DNA of 64,000 bases from Oryzomicrobium sp. (GTDB taxonomy: Bacteria; Pseudomonadota; Gammaproteobacteria; Burkholderiales; Rhodocyclaceae): contig NZ_JAJTBG010000001.1 in the NCBI RefSeq assembly GCF_021287045.1, positions 124,001 through 188,000 on the forward strand, written 5' to 3'. Positions 51,742 through 62,476 of the stretch are shown here, in pieces. The translations under genes and the position numbers were made by a program. Each line of letters opens with the position of its first letter. The first letter of the stretch is position 1. Below the pieces are notes generated by a model. It was not told the DNA's origin. It did no database searches and was given only the letters and a program-made list of their open reading frames with translations.

Positions 51742-51937
51742 GGCGTGAACGGGCGTGGTGAGCGAACGTGAGAGGGCGAAAATCGCCCGAGCGGGGAAAG
51801 ACCCCACGGGCAACAGTGTCGCACAGGTTGCCCCGGCGCGGCGGGCGCCGGGCGGTGCGTTCCGGTCAACTTACCACCGTGCCCGGCGCCCTGCCATGGG
51901 TTGATGGGCTCTTTCGTGAGCTTTTACGTATTTGAAA

Positions 51938-53083
51938 TTATTTGAAATCGACGGTCATCTGTTCGGCGATGGTGCTGCCCTTGCTGGTGGCCGCGCACAG
52001 CCCGGCGTAGGTGTTGAAGCGGGGCGGGGGCGGCATGCCTTCGCCGCGCAGGCGGCTGGCGTCGAACAGCAGGCCCAGCTCGGCGAAGTCGCCGTAGGTG
52101 CGGATGGCCCGCAGCATGATGCGCTTGTTGCAGGGGCCGAAGTAATCCTGGAAGCGGGGCGACATGGCCGCCAGGGCGTCGAAGGGCAGGCGCCGGTAGT
52201 GGTCGTGGCGCGGCCGGCCGGTGGCCTCGGCGATGGCGGCGTCGATCTCGCGGAACGAGCTGGCGCAGTCGGTACCGGCGGACAGGTGGTACAGGTCGTG
52301 GGCCAGTTCGGGCTTGCGGGCGAGCAGCAGCAGGGCGTCGGCGCAGTAGTCCACCGGGATCACGTCGATCTTCTCGTCGAAGTCGCAGGTGAAGCAGCCC
52401 ATGGCCAGGGCCATGCGGAATACCCAGAAGATGCTGCCGGAGGCCTTGCAGCCCAGGCGGCTGTGGCCGACCACGATGGAGGGCCGGGCCACCACCAGGG
52501 GCAGGCCGGGAATGGCGCGCAGGCGGCGTTCCGCCTCGATCTTGCTTTCGGTGTATTCCACCAGGTGGCTGATGTCCTGGCCCGGGTCCACCGCTTCGTG
52601 GACCGGCGTGGTGGCCTCGGGGCCGCAGACCATGGCGGTGCCCACGTGCACGAAGCGTTGCAGCTTGGCGCGGCGGTGCAGCAGGGTGGCGAAATTTTCC
52701 GTGCCTTCGACGTTGGTGGCCCAGATGAGCGGGTTCTTGCCGAAGGAGGCGATGGCCGCGCAGTTGATCACGTGGGTGACCTTGGCGAGGCGCTCGTCGT
52801 TGATGTAGTCGTCCACATTGCCCAGGTCGCCGCAGATCACCTGGGACAGGGAGAAGCGCCACAGCAGGCGCTCGGGCACCTCGAAGCGGCGCAGGACGGC
52901 GGTGAGCCGGGCGAGGCCTTCCTCGGGAGTGGCGGCGCGGACGAGAAACAGGGTGTTGTCCCACTGGTCGCCCTCGATCAGCCGCGCCATGATGGCGCCG
53001 CCGAGGAAGCCGGTGGCGCCGGTCAGGAGCAGGGTGGCGGGCTGGGCGGACTGGGGAGTGGTGGTCATGTGCGGCTGGGCCAT
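51938..53083 (-). CDS. Extended SDR / NAD-binding-4 (thioester reductase-like) protein
   Basis: A 381-residue NAD(P)-dependent reductase or epimerase with a Rossmann motif TGATGFLGGAI near residue 19 and the active-site YTESKIEAE (Y-x3-K) near 176. HVGTAMVCGPE and VVARPSIVVGHSRLG resemble the male-sterility/thioester-reductase (NAD_binding_4) group, which reduces fatty acyl thioesters, rather than sugar epimerases. Start choice is between ATG 53083 (MAQPHMTTT) and 53068; no strong Shine-Dalgarno decides it. It diverges from leuA with 270 bases between. Specific substrate and partner carrier unknown. Confidence 0.78.
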   Translation of the reverse strand: MAQPHMTTTPQSAQPATLLLTGATGFLGGAIMARLIEGDQWDNTLFLVRAATPEEGLARLTAVLRRFEVPERLLWRFSLSQVICGDLGNVDDYINDERLAKVTHVINCAAIASFGKNPLIWATNVEGTENFATLLHRRAKLQRFVHVGTAMVCGPEATTPVHEAVDPGQDISHLVEYTESKIEAERRLRAIPGLPLVVARPSIVVGHSRLGCKASGSIFWVFRMALAMGCFTCDFDEKIDVIPVDYCADALLLLARKPELAHDLYHLSAGTDCASSFREIDAAIAEATGRPRHDHYRRLPFDALAAMSPRFQDYFGPCNKRIMLRAIRTYGDFAELGLLFDASRLRGEGMPPPPRFNTYAGLCAATSKGSTIAEQMTVDFK

Positions 53084-53355
53084 TGGCAAAAAAGAAAAGC
53101 GTGGATACACCACGCCGACGATCAAGGCGGAGCATTCTCCCCGGTCTCGCTGACTGGGATATGACAAGCCCCAAAATGGTGCATGGGTGATTGGCGATGC
53201 AAACGGCATCCGGCGACGGCCCGGGGCGGGCTTGGGTACTTTTGGTACTATTCGCATCGGGCCGCCGCCGCGTCCGGCGCGGCAACAACAACGACAAGCG
53301 GGCCGGCGCCTCCGGCGGCCGCGCCGCGAATCCTCACATTCGGAGTTTGGGCATC

Positions 53356-54906
53356 ATGAGTACGAACAAAGACCGGCTGGTGATCTTCGACACCACCTTG
53401 CGCGACGGCGAGCAGAGCCCTGGCGCTTCCATGACCAAGGACGAGAAGCTGCGGGTGGCCCGCCAGCTGGAGCGCATGCGCGTGGACGTGATCGAGGCCG
53501 GCTTCGCCGCCGCCTCCCCGGGCGATTTCGACGCCATCCACAGCATCGCCGAGGCCATCAAGGATTCCACCGTCTGTTCCCTGGCCCGGGCCAACGAGAA
53601 CGACATCCGCCGTGCCGGCGAGGCGATCAAGCCCGCCCAGCGCGGCCGCATCCATACCTTTATCGCCACCAGCCCGATCCATATGGAGAAGAAGCTGCGC
53701 ATGACCCCGGACCAGGTGGTCGAGCAGGCGGTCAAGGCGGTGGGCTGGGCGCGCCAGCATACCGACGACGTGGAGTTTTCCGCCGAGGACGCCGGCCGGT
53801 CCGAGCTGGACTTTCTCTGCCGCATCTTCGAAGAGGTGATCAAGGCCGGCGCCAAGACCATCAACGTGCCCGACACCGTCGGCTACAACCTGCCCAGCCA
53901 GTTCGCCGAGACCCTGCGCCAGGTGATCGCCCGGGTGCCCAACTCGGACAAGGTGGTGTGGTCGGTGCACTGCCACAACGACCTGGGTCTGGCCGTGGCC
54001 AACTCCCTGGCTGCCGTCCAGGCCGGCGCCCGTCAGGTGGAATGCACCATCAACGGTCTGGGCGAGCGGGCCGGCAACGCTTCCCTCGAAGAGGTGGTGA
54101 TGGCGGTGCGTACCCGGGGCGACATCTTCCCGGTGGAGACCCGCATCGACACCACCCAGATCGTGCCAGCCTCCAAGCTGATCTCCCAGATCACCGGCTA
54201 CCCGGTGCAGCCGAACAAGGCCATCGTCGGCGCCAACGCCTTCGCCCACGAATCGGGCATCCACCAGGACGGCGTGCTCAAGCACCGCGAGACCTACGAG
54301 ATCATGCGCGCCGAGGACGTGGGCTGGACCCAGAACAAGCTGGTGCTGGGCAAGCACTCTGGCCGCAACGCCTTCAAGACCCGGCTGACCGAGCTGGGCA
54401 TCGTCTTCGACTCCGACGAGGCCCTCAATTCGGCCTTCGCCCGCTTCAAGGAACTGGCCGACAAGAAGCACGAGATTTTCGACGAAGACCTGCAAGCCCT
54501 GGTGTCCGACGAGGTGGTGTCCGCCGAGAGCGAGCACTACAAGCTGGTCTATTCCCACGTCTGCTCCGAAACCGGCGAGACTCCGGAATGCAGCCTGACC
54601 CTGTCCGTGGGCGGCGCCGAGCGCAAGGCCCAGGCCACGGGCAGCGGCCCGGTGGATGCGGCCTTCTCGGCCATCGAGCAGATCGCCGCGAGCGGTTCCG
54701 AGCTGCTGCTGTACTCGGTGAACGCCATCACCACCGGCACCGACGCCCAGGGCGAAGTGACCGTGCGCCTGTCCAAGGGCGGCCGCATCGTCAATGGCCA
54801 GGGCGCCGACACCGACATCGTCATCGCCTCGGCCAAGGCCTACCTGAACGCCCTGAACAAGCTGGAATCCTGTCCTGGCAAGGTGAACCCCCAGGGCGAC
54901 ATCTAA
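53356..54906 (+). CDS. leuA: 2-Isopropylmalate synthase
   Basis: A 516-residue enzyme condensing acetyl-CoA with 2-oxoisovalerate, the first committed step of leucine synthesis. The catalytic TIM barrel has [15 protein letters not shown] at the start, [13 protein letters not shown] (metal His residues) and [10 protein letters not shown]. The C-terminal LeuA dimer regulatory domain (about 390-516) binds leucine for feedback inhibition. The frame is open to 53191, but ATG 53356 ([19 protein letters not shown]) with an upstream GGAG is the family start. It is monocistronic with a strong terminator. Functionally it belongs with ilvIHC 10-12 kb upstream. Confidence 0.96.
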   Translation: MSTNKDRLVIFDTTLRDGEQSPGASMTKDEKLRVARQLERMRVDVIEAGFAAASPGDFDAIHSIAEAIKDSTVCSLARANENDIRRAGEAIKPAQRGRIHTFIATSPIHMEKKLRMTPDQVVEQAVKAVGWARQHTDDVEFSAEDAGRSELDFLCRIFEEVIKAGAKTINVPDTVGYNLPSQFAETLRQVIARVPNSDKVVWSVHCHNDLGLAVANSLAAVQAGARQVECTINGLGERAGNASLEEVVMAVRTRGDIFPVETRIDTTQIVPASKLISQITGYPVQPNKAIVGANAFAHESGIHQDGVLKHRETYEIMRAEDVGWTQNKLVLGKHSGRNAFKTRLTELGIVFDSDEALNSAFARFKELADKKHEIFDEDLQALVSDEVVSAESEHYKLVYSHVCSETGETPECSLTLSVGGAERKAQATGSGPVDAAFSAIEQIAASGSELLLYSVNAITTGTDAQGEVTVRLSKGGRIVNGQGADTDIVIASAKAYLNALNKLESCPGKVNPQGDI

Positions 54907-54974
54907 GCGTCAAAACGCCGCGCTTGCCGGCGCCGGTCCGTGCTGCTCCGCCTGTCTGCCCGGTCGGTTCCGGA

Positions 54975-55012
54975 AACGAAAACGCCGCATCCTCGGATGC
55001 GGCGTTTTCGTT
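54975..55012. terminator. Rho-independent terminator after leuA
   Basis: A long stem AACGAAAACGCCGCATCC against GATGCGGCGTTTTCGTT with loop TCG. Nearly symmetrical, so active on both strands. Confidence 0.92.
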
Positions 55013-55110
55013 GCGGCAGAGTTGCGCCGGGCGTCGTTCCGGTTGTGCTTATCGGCTTTTGCTCGAAGCCGGTCCGGCGCCTGCGGTCCGCAGCATAGCA
55101 GGCAGTTACT

Positions 55111-55209
55111 TGAAAAAAATTAATACGTCCGGGTGGGCAAAAAGCCAAAGTCCGCGCCAGTCGCCGAGTTTGACGAGGCGGCCTTCGGGATACATGAAAA
55201 AAATTAATA
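55111..55209. repeat. 15-bp direct repeat pair with a small minus-strand frame
   Basis: TGAAAAAAATTAATA occurs at 55111-55125 and 55195-55209, 84 bp apart, in an otherwise GC-rich setting. On the minus strand the interval 55195-55106 is a complete 29-codon frame (MYPEGRLVKLGDWRGLWLF...). It has no ribosome-binding site and may be chance. It lies between the leuA terminator and the end of the DUF2069 gene. Confidence 0.5.
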
Positions 55210-55234
55210 TATTGCCGCCCCGGGCGCTTCTACC

Positions 55235-57309
<2,075 letters not shown>

Positions 57310-57392
57310 GGTAATCCGGCGGGCTTTCGCCCTGGGGAAGCCTTCAGGGATGTCGGTGCGGGTATGGTGAGCGCCGGTGAGGATTGGCGCCT

Positions 57393-58886
57393 TCAGTGCG
57401 CTGCGGTCATCGTCGCCAGTTGCAGTAGGCAGACGCTGGCGGTGCTCTCAAGGCGCGACGTGGGCTGGGCCTCCAGGGTTTCGGCGGTGGCGCCGTCCCG
57501 GCTTTCGATGGTCACGGCCAACCTGGGGGTGTCCTCGTCCACCGTGCCGACGGGGACGATCAGGGCCGGGGCGGGGCGCACTCCGGGCATGCCGGGCAGG
57601 AACAGGGCCGGGGTTTCCCCCGCGGGGCCCTGGGCCGGGTCGCCGACCCGGGCGGCCTGGGCCCGGGGGGCGGCGAGCTGGAGCCCCAGTTCCAGATGCT
57701 CCGGATTTTCCGAGATCACCCAGCGCACCAGGGCGACGTGCCATTGGGGCGACTTTTCCCCCTGGATCGCCACCACTTCGCCGGGCCGCACCGGGTCGGT
57801 GGGGTCGGACAAGTGCATGGCGGCATAGCCGTCGGGGCTTTCGTTGGTCACCATCCAGCGCGAAAAGCGGGTTTCGTCATCCTCGGGCAGGCGGCCGGCC
57901 AGGAGCGCCCAGACCGCCGGCAGGCCGATGCACAGGCGCGCCCGGTAGTTCTGGCGGCGGCGGGGGAAGCGGCGCTTGGCCGGTTTTCCCCACAGGCCGG
58001 CCAGCTTGTCCAGGGTCGGTTGGTGTTGTTGCAGCAGGGCAACGCCGTGGGCGGCCGGCAGGCCCAGGCGCTCCGCCTGGCCGCTCGCGGCCAGCTGGAC
58101 CAGGCGCCGGGCAGCCCGGTCGCCGGCTACCCAGCGGGCCGGTGTGTCCGGTGGGGGCGGGCGGCGCGCCAGGGCTACCGGCGGGATGTCGCGGCCGGGT
58201 TCGATCCAGAACAGCCCCCGGTGTCCGCCGTCCGGGCCGGGTAGGAATTCCAGCTCCTCGGCCAGAGCTGCACCGATGCGCCGGGCCAGGGCGTAGGCCC
58301 CGGCGCCCAGGGCGCCGGCCGGCACCAGTCCGAGCAAAAGGGCGTGGGCGTATTCGAGGCGGGCGCTGCGCTCGCCCCGGGACGGGCTGCCGTCGGCCAG
58401 GCCCTCGCGCTCGGCGGCGGCAAAAGTGCCGTGCAGGCCGGACCAGGCATCGGGATGGGGCGGGGTGCCGGCGAGCCCGGCGATTTCCAGGTGCAGGCGG
58501 CGCAGCAGCAGGGTGCGGTGGCGGATCTGGGCCCGCTGCGGCGCCAGTTGGCCGGCGGTGCCGGGACTGGCCAGCAGGGCGTCGAAATCGTCCGCCAGGG
58601 CGGCGCTGAGGTCGAGCAGGGCCCGGGTCAGGCCACGCAGCTTGCGCGGCAGGGGCAGGGGCTGGTCGCTCAGTTGGGACTGGGCGCCGTTGATGGCCAC
58701 CATGGTCCGGGCGGCCAGCCGGTTGAGCGCTTGCAGGCGCTCCTGGCCTGTGAGCGCCAAGGGGCGGAGGGCGGCACGTTGCTGGTCGAGGGCCGCCAGA
58801 TCCGCCGTGGCGTCGGGCAGTGGAGGCAGGCTCAGCCACTCCAGGATGGCGGCGAGGCGCGAAGCGTCGGCGGTTGGATCGGGCAT
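57393..58886 (-). CDS. Hypothetical protein with PilZ-like C-terminal region
   Basis: A 497-residue soluble protein, not firmly recognised. The N-terminal 300 residues are Ala/Leu-rich and probably helical (ARTMVAINGAQSQLSD, RGLTRALLDLSAALADDFDALL). The C-terminal region contains RRRQNYRARLCIGLPAVWALL, then SRWMVTNESPDGYAAMHLSDPTDPVRPGEVVAIQGE and WHVALVRWVISENPEHLELGLQLAAPRAQAA. The RxxxR, N-x-S-x2-G and W-x-V-x-L-V-R-W pattern resembles PilZ-type c-di-GMP receptors with a degenerate motif. I infer a possible link with the GGDEF/EAL protein at 570. ATG 58886 (MPDPTADASRL) is the start; it diverges from rpsP. Confidence 0.65.
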   Translation of the reverse strand: MPDPTADASRLAAILEWLSLPPLPDATADLAALDQQRAALRPLALTGQERLQALNRLAARTMVAINGAQSQLSDQPLPLPRKLRGLTRALLDLSAALADDFDALLASPGTAGQLAPQRAQIRHRTLLLRRLHLEIAGLAGTPPHPDAWSGLHGTFAAAEREGLADGSPSRGERSARLEYAHALLLGLVPAGALGAGAYALARRIGAALAEELEFLPGPDGGHRGLFWIEPGRDIPPVALARRPPPPDTPARWVAGDRAARRLVQLAASGQAERLGLPAAHGVALLQQHQPTLDKLAGLWGKPAKRRFPRRRQNYRARLCIGLPAVWALLAGRLPEDDETRFSRWMVTNESPDGYAAMHLSDPTDPVRPGEVVAIQGEKSPQWHVALVRWVISENPEHLELGLQLAAPRAQAARVGDPAQGPAGETPALFLPGMPGVRPAPALIVPVGTVDEDTPRLAVTIESRDGATAETLEAQPTSRLESTASVCLLQLATMTAAH

Positions 58887-59092
58887 GGGCGGCGGAGCGG
58901 GTAGGGGATGTGCCGGAGTGTCGGGAGGGCTTCCGTACCGGCCGCCCGGGTGGGTGTTCGTCGACGTGTTGATTGCTATGTGTGCGGGCGCGGGGCGCGT
59001 GCGAGCAGCATAGCGCAAAACGTCCCGGGGCGGCGTGGCGGGGCGCCAGGGCTTCTGGGGCGGGCGGGACGGCAAAAAAAGTCCCGCCGGTC

Positions 59093-59120
59093 TTGTTTAA
59101 GTCCCCGATCTTGTTATAAT
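59093..59120 (+). promoter_or_regulatory. rpsP operon sigma-70 promoter
   Basis: TTGTTT (59093-59098), a 16-base spacer and perfect TATAAT (59115-59120) lie 41 bases before the rpsP ATG. Just upstream a GGCGGGAC/GTCCCGCC hairpin (59060-59088) with an internal A7 could end the leftward or rightward background transcription. Confidence 0.75.
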
Positions 59121-59160
59121 TTCCGGCTTTTTCCACAATCCTTAACCGGGAAGAACAACG

Positions 59161-59415
59161 ATGGTTGTGATTCGTCTCGCCCGCGGTGGCGCGAAAAAAC
59201 GTCCTTTCTACACTCTGGTGGTGGCTGATTCCCGTAATCGCCGCGACGGCCGCTTCATTGAGCGCATCGGCTTCTACAACCCCGTGGCTGCCGAGTCCGA
59301 GGAAGGCCTGCGCATCGCCATGGACCGTCTGCAATACTGGACCGGCACCGGCGCCCAGCTGTCCCCGACCGTGGCCCGTCTGGCCAAGCAGTACGCTGCC
59401 AAAGTCGCTGCCTGA
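59161..59415 (+). CDS. rpsP: 30S ribosomal protein S16
   Basis: An 84-residue ribosomal protein binding 16S rRNA. Landmarks: [39 protein letters not shown] and [15 protein letters not shown]-type [15 protein letters not shown]. Length is standard. It is the first gene of rpsP-rimM-trmD-rplS, the conserved order across proteobacteria, and is driven by the promoter at 59093. RimM, the next gene, helps mature the 30S head where S19 and S16-related assembly occur. Confidence 0.97.
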   Translation: MVVIRLARGGAKKRPFYTLVVADSRNRRDGRFIERIGFYNPVAAESEEGLRIAMDRLQYWTGTGAQLSPTVARLAKQYAAKVAA

Positions 59416-59462
59416 GCCACGCTCGGGGAGTGAGTTTGCCGGATTCGCCCCGTCCCGTAGCC

Positions 59463-60032
59463 ATGGCTGACGCTGCTGCCTCTCACGAGCAAGCGGCTCC
59501 GGTCATCGTGCTTGGGCGGATCACGGACGCCTACGGCGTTCGTGGCTGGGTGCGGGTCCATCCCTTCGGCGACGATCCGCTGGAGTGGGGCAAGATGCTC
59601 CACTGGTGGGTCGGCTCCGAGGACACCGGCTGGAAGGCATTGCCCCTGGCCGGGTGCAAGTGGCACGGCGACGGTCTGGTGGCTCAATTCACCGGCGTGT
59701 CCGACCGGAGCGGTGCCGAAGCGCTCAAAGGCGCCTACATCGGCGCGCCCCGGTCCGAGATGCCCCGGCCCGAGCCGGACGCCTACTACTGGGGCGACCT
59801 GATCGGCCTGCCGGTGGAAACCTTGCAGGGCGACGCCCTCGGCACGGTCTACGGCCTGCTGGAAACCGGCGCCAACGATGTGCTGCAAGTCCGCGAGGAC
59901 GCGGCGGCCCCCGGCGAGAAGAAGCCCCGGGAGCATCTGCTGCCCTTCGTCGAGCAGGTGGTCCGCGAGGTGATCTTGCCGAAGAACGGCGCCCCCGGGG
60001 TGATCCGGGTGGACTGGCAGCGGGACTGGTAA
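59463..60032 (+). CDS. rimM: 16S rRNA processing protein RimM
   Basis: A 189-residue assembly factor (as started here) that binds S19 and helps form the 30S head. N-terminal RimM domain with [21 protein letters not shown] and a C-terminal PRC-barrel with [23 protein letters not shown] and [17 protein letters not shown]. The start is ambiguous: an in-frame GTG at 59430 is 14 bases after rpsP but has no properly spaced ribosome-binding site, and ATG 59463 gives the more usual N-terminus. trmD begins 5 bases after the stop. Confidence 0.92.
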   Translation: MADAAASHEQAAPVIVLGRITDAYGVRGWVRVHPFGDDPLEWGKMLHWWVGSEDTGWKALPLAGCKWHGDGLVAQFTGVSDRSGAEALKGAYIGAPRSEMPRPEPDAYYWGDLIGLPVETLQGDALGTVYGLLETGANDVLQVREDAAAPGEKKPREHLLPFVEQVVREVILPKNGAPGVIRVDWQRDW

Positions 60033-60037
60033 ACGCG

Positions 60038-60868
60038 GTGACGCAGCCGGAGCAGGTTTTGCAGGCGCAGCAGCCGGTGTCTGCCCTGGCCTTCGACGTG
60101 GTGACCATTTTTCCGGAAATGTTCGCCGCCGTCGGACAATATGGTGTCACCCGCCGCGGCTTGGAAGAGGGCCGCTGGACGCTGAACTGCTGGAACCCGC
60201 GCGACTTCACGTCGGATAACTACCGGCGGGTGGACGACCGGCCCTTCGGCGGCGGTCCCGGCATGGTGATGCAGCCGGCGCCCCTGGCGGCAGCGATTGA
60301 GGCGGCCAAGGCGCGGCAACGCGCGGCCGGTGCGGCGCGCAGCCGGGTGATCTACCTGTCGCCGCAAGGCGCGCCCCTGACCCACGAGCGGGTCATGGCG
60401 CTGAAGGACGAACCCGGGCTGGTGCTGCTGTGCGGGCGCTACGAAGGGGTCGACGAGCGGCTGATCCAGCGCTGCGTCGATGAAGAGATTTCGCTCGGGG
60501 ATTTCGTCCTTTCAGGGGGCGAGATTCCGGCGATGGCGTTGATTGACGCCGTCGTGCGGCAATTGCCGGGGGTGCTGAACGATGCCGCTTCCGCCGTGGA
60601 GGACTCGTTCGTCACGGGGCTGCTCGACTGCCCCCACTACACCCGCCCCGAGGTGTACGAAGGAATGCCGGTGCCGGCCGTGTTACTGTCCGGCAACCAC
60701 AAGGAAATTCGCCGCTGGCGCCTGAAAATGGCGTTGGCGCGGACCCGGGAACGCCGCCCGGAGCTTCTCGCGAAGCTGAAGGCAAGTCGGCCGTTTACGG
60801 CCGAAGAAGCGCATCTGCTCGCGGAAATCGAGCGGGAGGCCGCCCAGGCGGAATCCCCTTCGACCTGA
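60038..60868 (+). CDS. trmD: tRNA (guanine-N1-)-methyltransferase
   Basis: A 276-residue SPOUT enzyme methylating G37 of tRNAs with SAM, preventing +1 frameshifts. Landmarks of the trefoil knot: [61 protein letters not shown], and [18 protein letters not shown]. The start is a GTG at 60038, five bases after rimM, adding about 17 residues before the conserved core. The same frame is open far upstream inside rimM, but that is noise. Essential gene in the ribosomal operon. Confidence 0.95.
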   Translation: MTQPEQVLQAQQPVSALAFDVVTIFPEMFAAVGQYGVTRRGLEEGRWTLNCWNPRDFTSDNYRRVDDRPFGGGPGMVMQPAPLAAAIEAAKARQRAAGAARSRVIYLSPQGAPLTHERVMALKDEPGLVLLCGRYEGVDERLIQRCVDEEISLGDFVLSGGEIPAMALIDAVVRQLPGVLNDAASAVEDSFVTGLLDCPHYTRPEVYEGMPVPAVLLSGNHKEIRRWRLKMALARTRERRPELLAKLKASRPFTAEEAHLLAEIEREAAQAESPST

Positions 60869-60939
60869 AACGAGCAGCTCTGCGGTCGACATAAACGGGT
60901 CGTATCACAGCAGCCTTCCCGTCCAACAAGGAGTTCGAC

Positions 60940-61305
60940 ATGAACCTGATCCAGCAACTGGAACAAGAAGAAATCGCCCGCCTGGGCAAGACCCTTCCCG
61001 ACTACGCCCCCGGCGACACCGTCGTCGTCCAGGTCAAGGTCAAGGAAGGCAACCGCGAGCGTCTGCAGGCCTACGAAGGCGTGGTGATCGCCAAGCGCAA
61101 CCGCGGCCTCAACTCCTCCGTCATCGTGCGCAAGATCTCCTCCGGCGAAGGCGTGGAGCGGACCTTCCAGGTCTACTCCCCCCTGGTGGCTTCGATCGAA
61201 GTGAAGCGCCGCGGCGACGTGCGCCGCGCCAAGCTGTACTACCTGCGCGAGCGTTCCGGCAAGTCCGCCCGGATCAAGGAAAAGCTCGAGCGTCGCCAGG
61301 GCTGA
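60940..61305 (+). CDS. rplS: 50S ribosomal protein L19
   Basis: A 121-residue protein at the 30S-50S interface. Landmarks: [76 protein letters not shown] and [29 protein letters not shown]. The ATG follows AAGGAG. It is the last gene of the rpsP operon, followed by a strong T8 terminator. Confidence 0.97.
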   Translation: MNLIQQLEQEEIARLGKTLPDYAPGDTVVVQVKVKEGNRERLQAYEGVVIAKRNRGLNSSVIVRKISSGEGVERTFQVYSPLVASIEVKRRGDVRRAKLYYLRERSGKSARIKEKLERRQG

Positions 61306-61360
61306 TGCCCTGCTGCCGGCAGTCCGCCGTTCTGCGGCGGGTTGCCGGTGGCAACGACGC

Positions 61361-61398
61361 AACGGGGCGCCCGGTTTTCCGGGCGCCCCGTTTTTTTT
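61361..61398 (+). terminator. Rho-independent terminator of the rpsP operon
   Basis: Stem AACGGGGCGCCCGG against CCGGGCGCCCCGTT with loop TTTT, followed by eight T (61391-61398). Confidence 0.95.
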
Positions 61399-61451
61399 GT
61401 CCTTATTTGTCCTTTTGTCCGGTGGGCGGCAGCACCGGGGTAGGAGGAACG

Positions 61452-61482
61452 AAAAAGCCCGGCACTCAGGCCGGGCTTTTTT
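61452..61482. terminator. Bidirectional terminator after folE2
   Basis: AAAAAGCCCGGC, loop ACTCAG, GCCGGGCTTTTTT. It serves folE2 on the minus strand and may back up the rpsP-operon terminator on the plus strand. Confidence 0.9.
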
Positions 61483-61524
61483 GCGGTCGTGCCGGTCGCG
61501 CGGCGCCGGCACGGTGAGGCCGTT

Positions 61525-62331
61525 TCAGCCCTGGCGCTTATCGCGCTCGATCAGGGCGTAGGCCGAGTGGTTGTGGATCGACTCGAAGTTCTCCGATTCG
61601 GCCACGTAGGCCACCACGCGGGGTTCGGCGTTGAGGCGGGCGGCCACGTCGCGGACCATGTCCTCGACGAACTTCGGGTTGTCGTAGGCGCGCTCGGTGA
61701 CGAACTTCTCGTCCGGGCGCTTCAACAGACCGTACAGCTCGCAGGAGGCTTCGTCCTCCACCAGGCGCACTAGTTCCTCGATCCACAGGTGGCCGTCGAG
61801 CTCGGCGGTGATGGTGACGTGGGAACGCTGGTTGTGGGCGCCGTAGTCGGAAATCTTCTTCGAGCAGGGGCACAGGCTGGTCACCGGCACCACCACCCTG
61901 AGGGAGAAGGTGACCTGGTTGTTGCGGATGTCGCCGATGAAGGTCACGTCGTAGTCCATCAGGCTCTGCACGCCGGAAACCGGCGCCGTCTTGTTGATGA
62001 AGTACGGGAAATTCATCTCGATGTGGCCGGTTTCGGCCTCCAGGCGGAGCACCATGTCGCTGAGCATGGCGGGGAATGATTCCACCGAGATTTCGCGTTC
62101 GCGGGAGTTGAGAATCTCCACGAAGCGGGACATGTGGGTGCCCTTGAAGTTGTGCGGCAGGCCCACGTACATGTTGAAGTTGGCCACGGTGTGCTGCACG
62201 TCGCCGCTGCGGTCGCTGATCTTGACCGGGTGGCGGATCGACTTGATGCCGACCTTGTTGATCGCCAGTTGGCGGGTGTCCGCACTGGCCTGGACGTCGG
62301 GGATGGCGAGGTGTTGGGGGGTAGCAGTCAT
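61525..62331 (-). CDS. folE2: GTP cyclohydrolase FolE2 (type IB)
   Basis: A 268-residue enzyme forming dihydroneopterin triphosphate from GTP, the first step of folate synthesis. The type IB (COG1469) form uses metals other than zinc and often replaces the zinc enzyme FolE under zinc shortage. The metal-binding Cys is in [22 protein letters not shown] near residue 150. Other landmarks are [21 protein letters not shown] and [24 protein letters not shown] 62331 starts [14 protein letters not shown]. Upstream are a palindromic CCTAAC-GGTTAGG element and an IscR-like site (62388-62412), so metal- or Fe-S-responsive control is possible. Confidence 0.94.
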   Translation of the reverse strand: MTATPQHLAIPDVQASADTRQLAINKVGIKSIRHPVKISDRSGDVQHTVANFNMYVGLPHNFKGTHMSRFVEILNSREREISVESFPAMLSDMVLRLEAETGHIEMNFPYFINKTAPVSGVQSLMDYDVTFIGDIRNNQVTFSLRVVVPVTSLCPCSKKISDYGAHNQRSHVTITAELDGHLWIEELVRLVEDEASCELYGLLKRPDEKFVTERAYDNPKFVEDMVRDVAARLNAEPRVVAYVAESENFESIHNHSAYALIERDKRQG

Positions 62332-62387
62332 TGTTTTACCTAACGGCTCGGTTAGGGGTTAGGGGAGGCTAACATGAGCCAGTTTAA

Positions 62388-62412
62388 ATACCTAAGCAAA
62401 ATACTCAACTAT
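62388..62412. promoter_or_regulatory. IscR type 1-like palindrome upstream of folE2
   Basis: Compared with the 25-base type 1 IscR consensus recalled from E. coli (ATASYYGACTRWWWYAGTCRRSTAT), the plus strand at 62388-62412 agrees at 21 positions. It starts ATACCTAAGC and ends TCAACTAT. It lies 57-81 bases upstream of the folE2 start, between folE2 and dxs. The match was counted by eye; no binding evidence. Confidence 0.5.
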
Positions 62413-62476
62413 TGCCGCCATGGGGGCTGACTATCGGCGGCTATTGGCACCTGTCGGCCGGAGAACCGCGCCAGGG

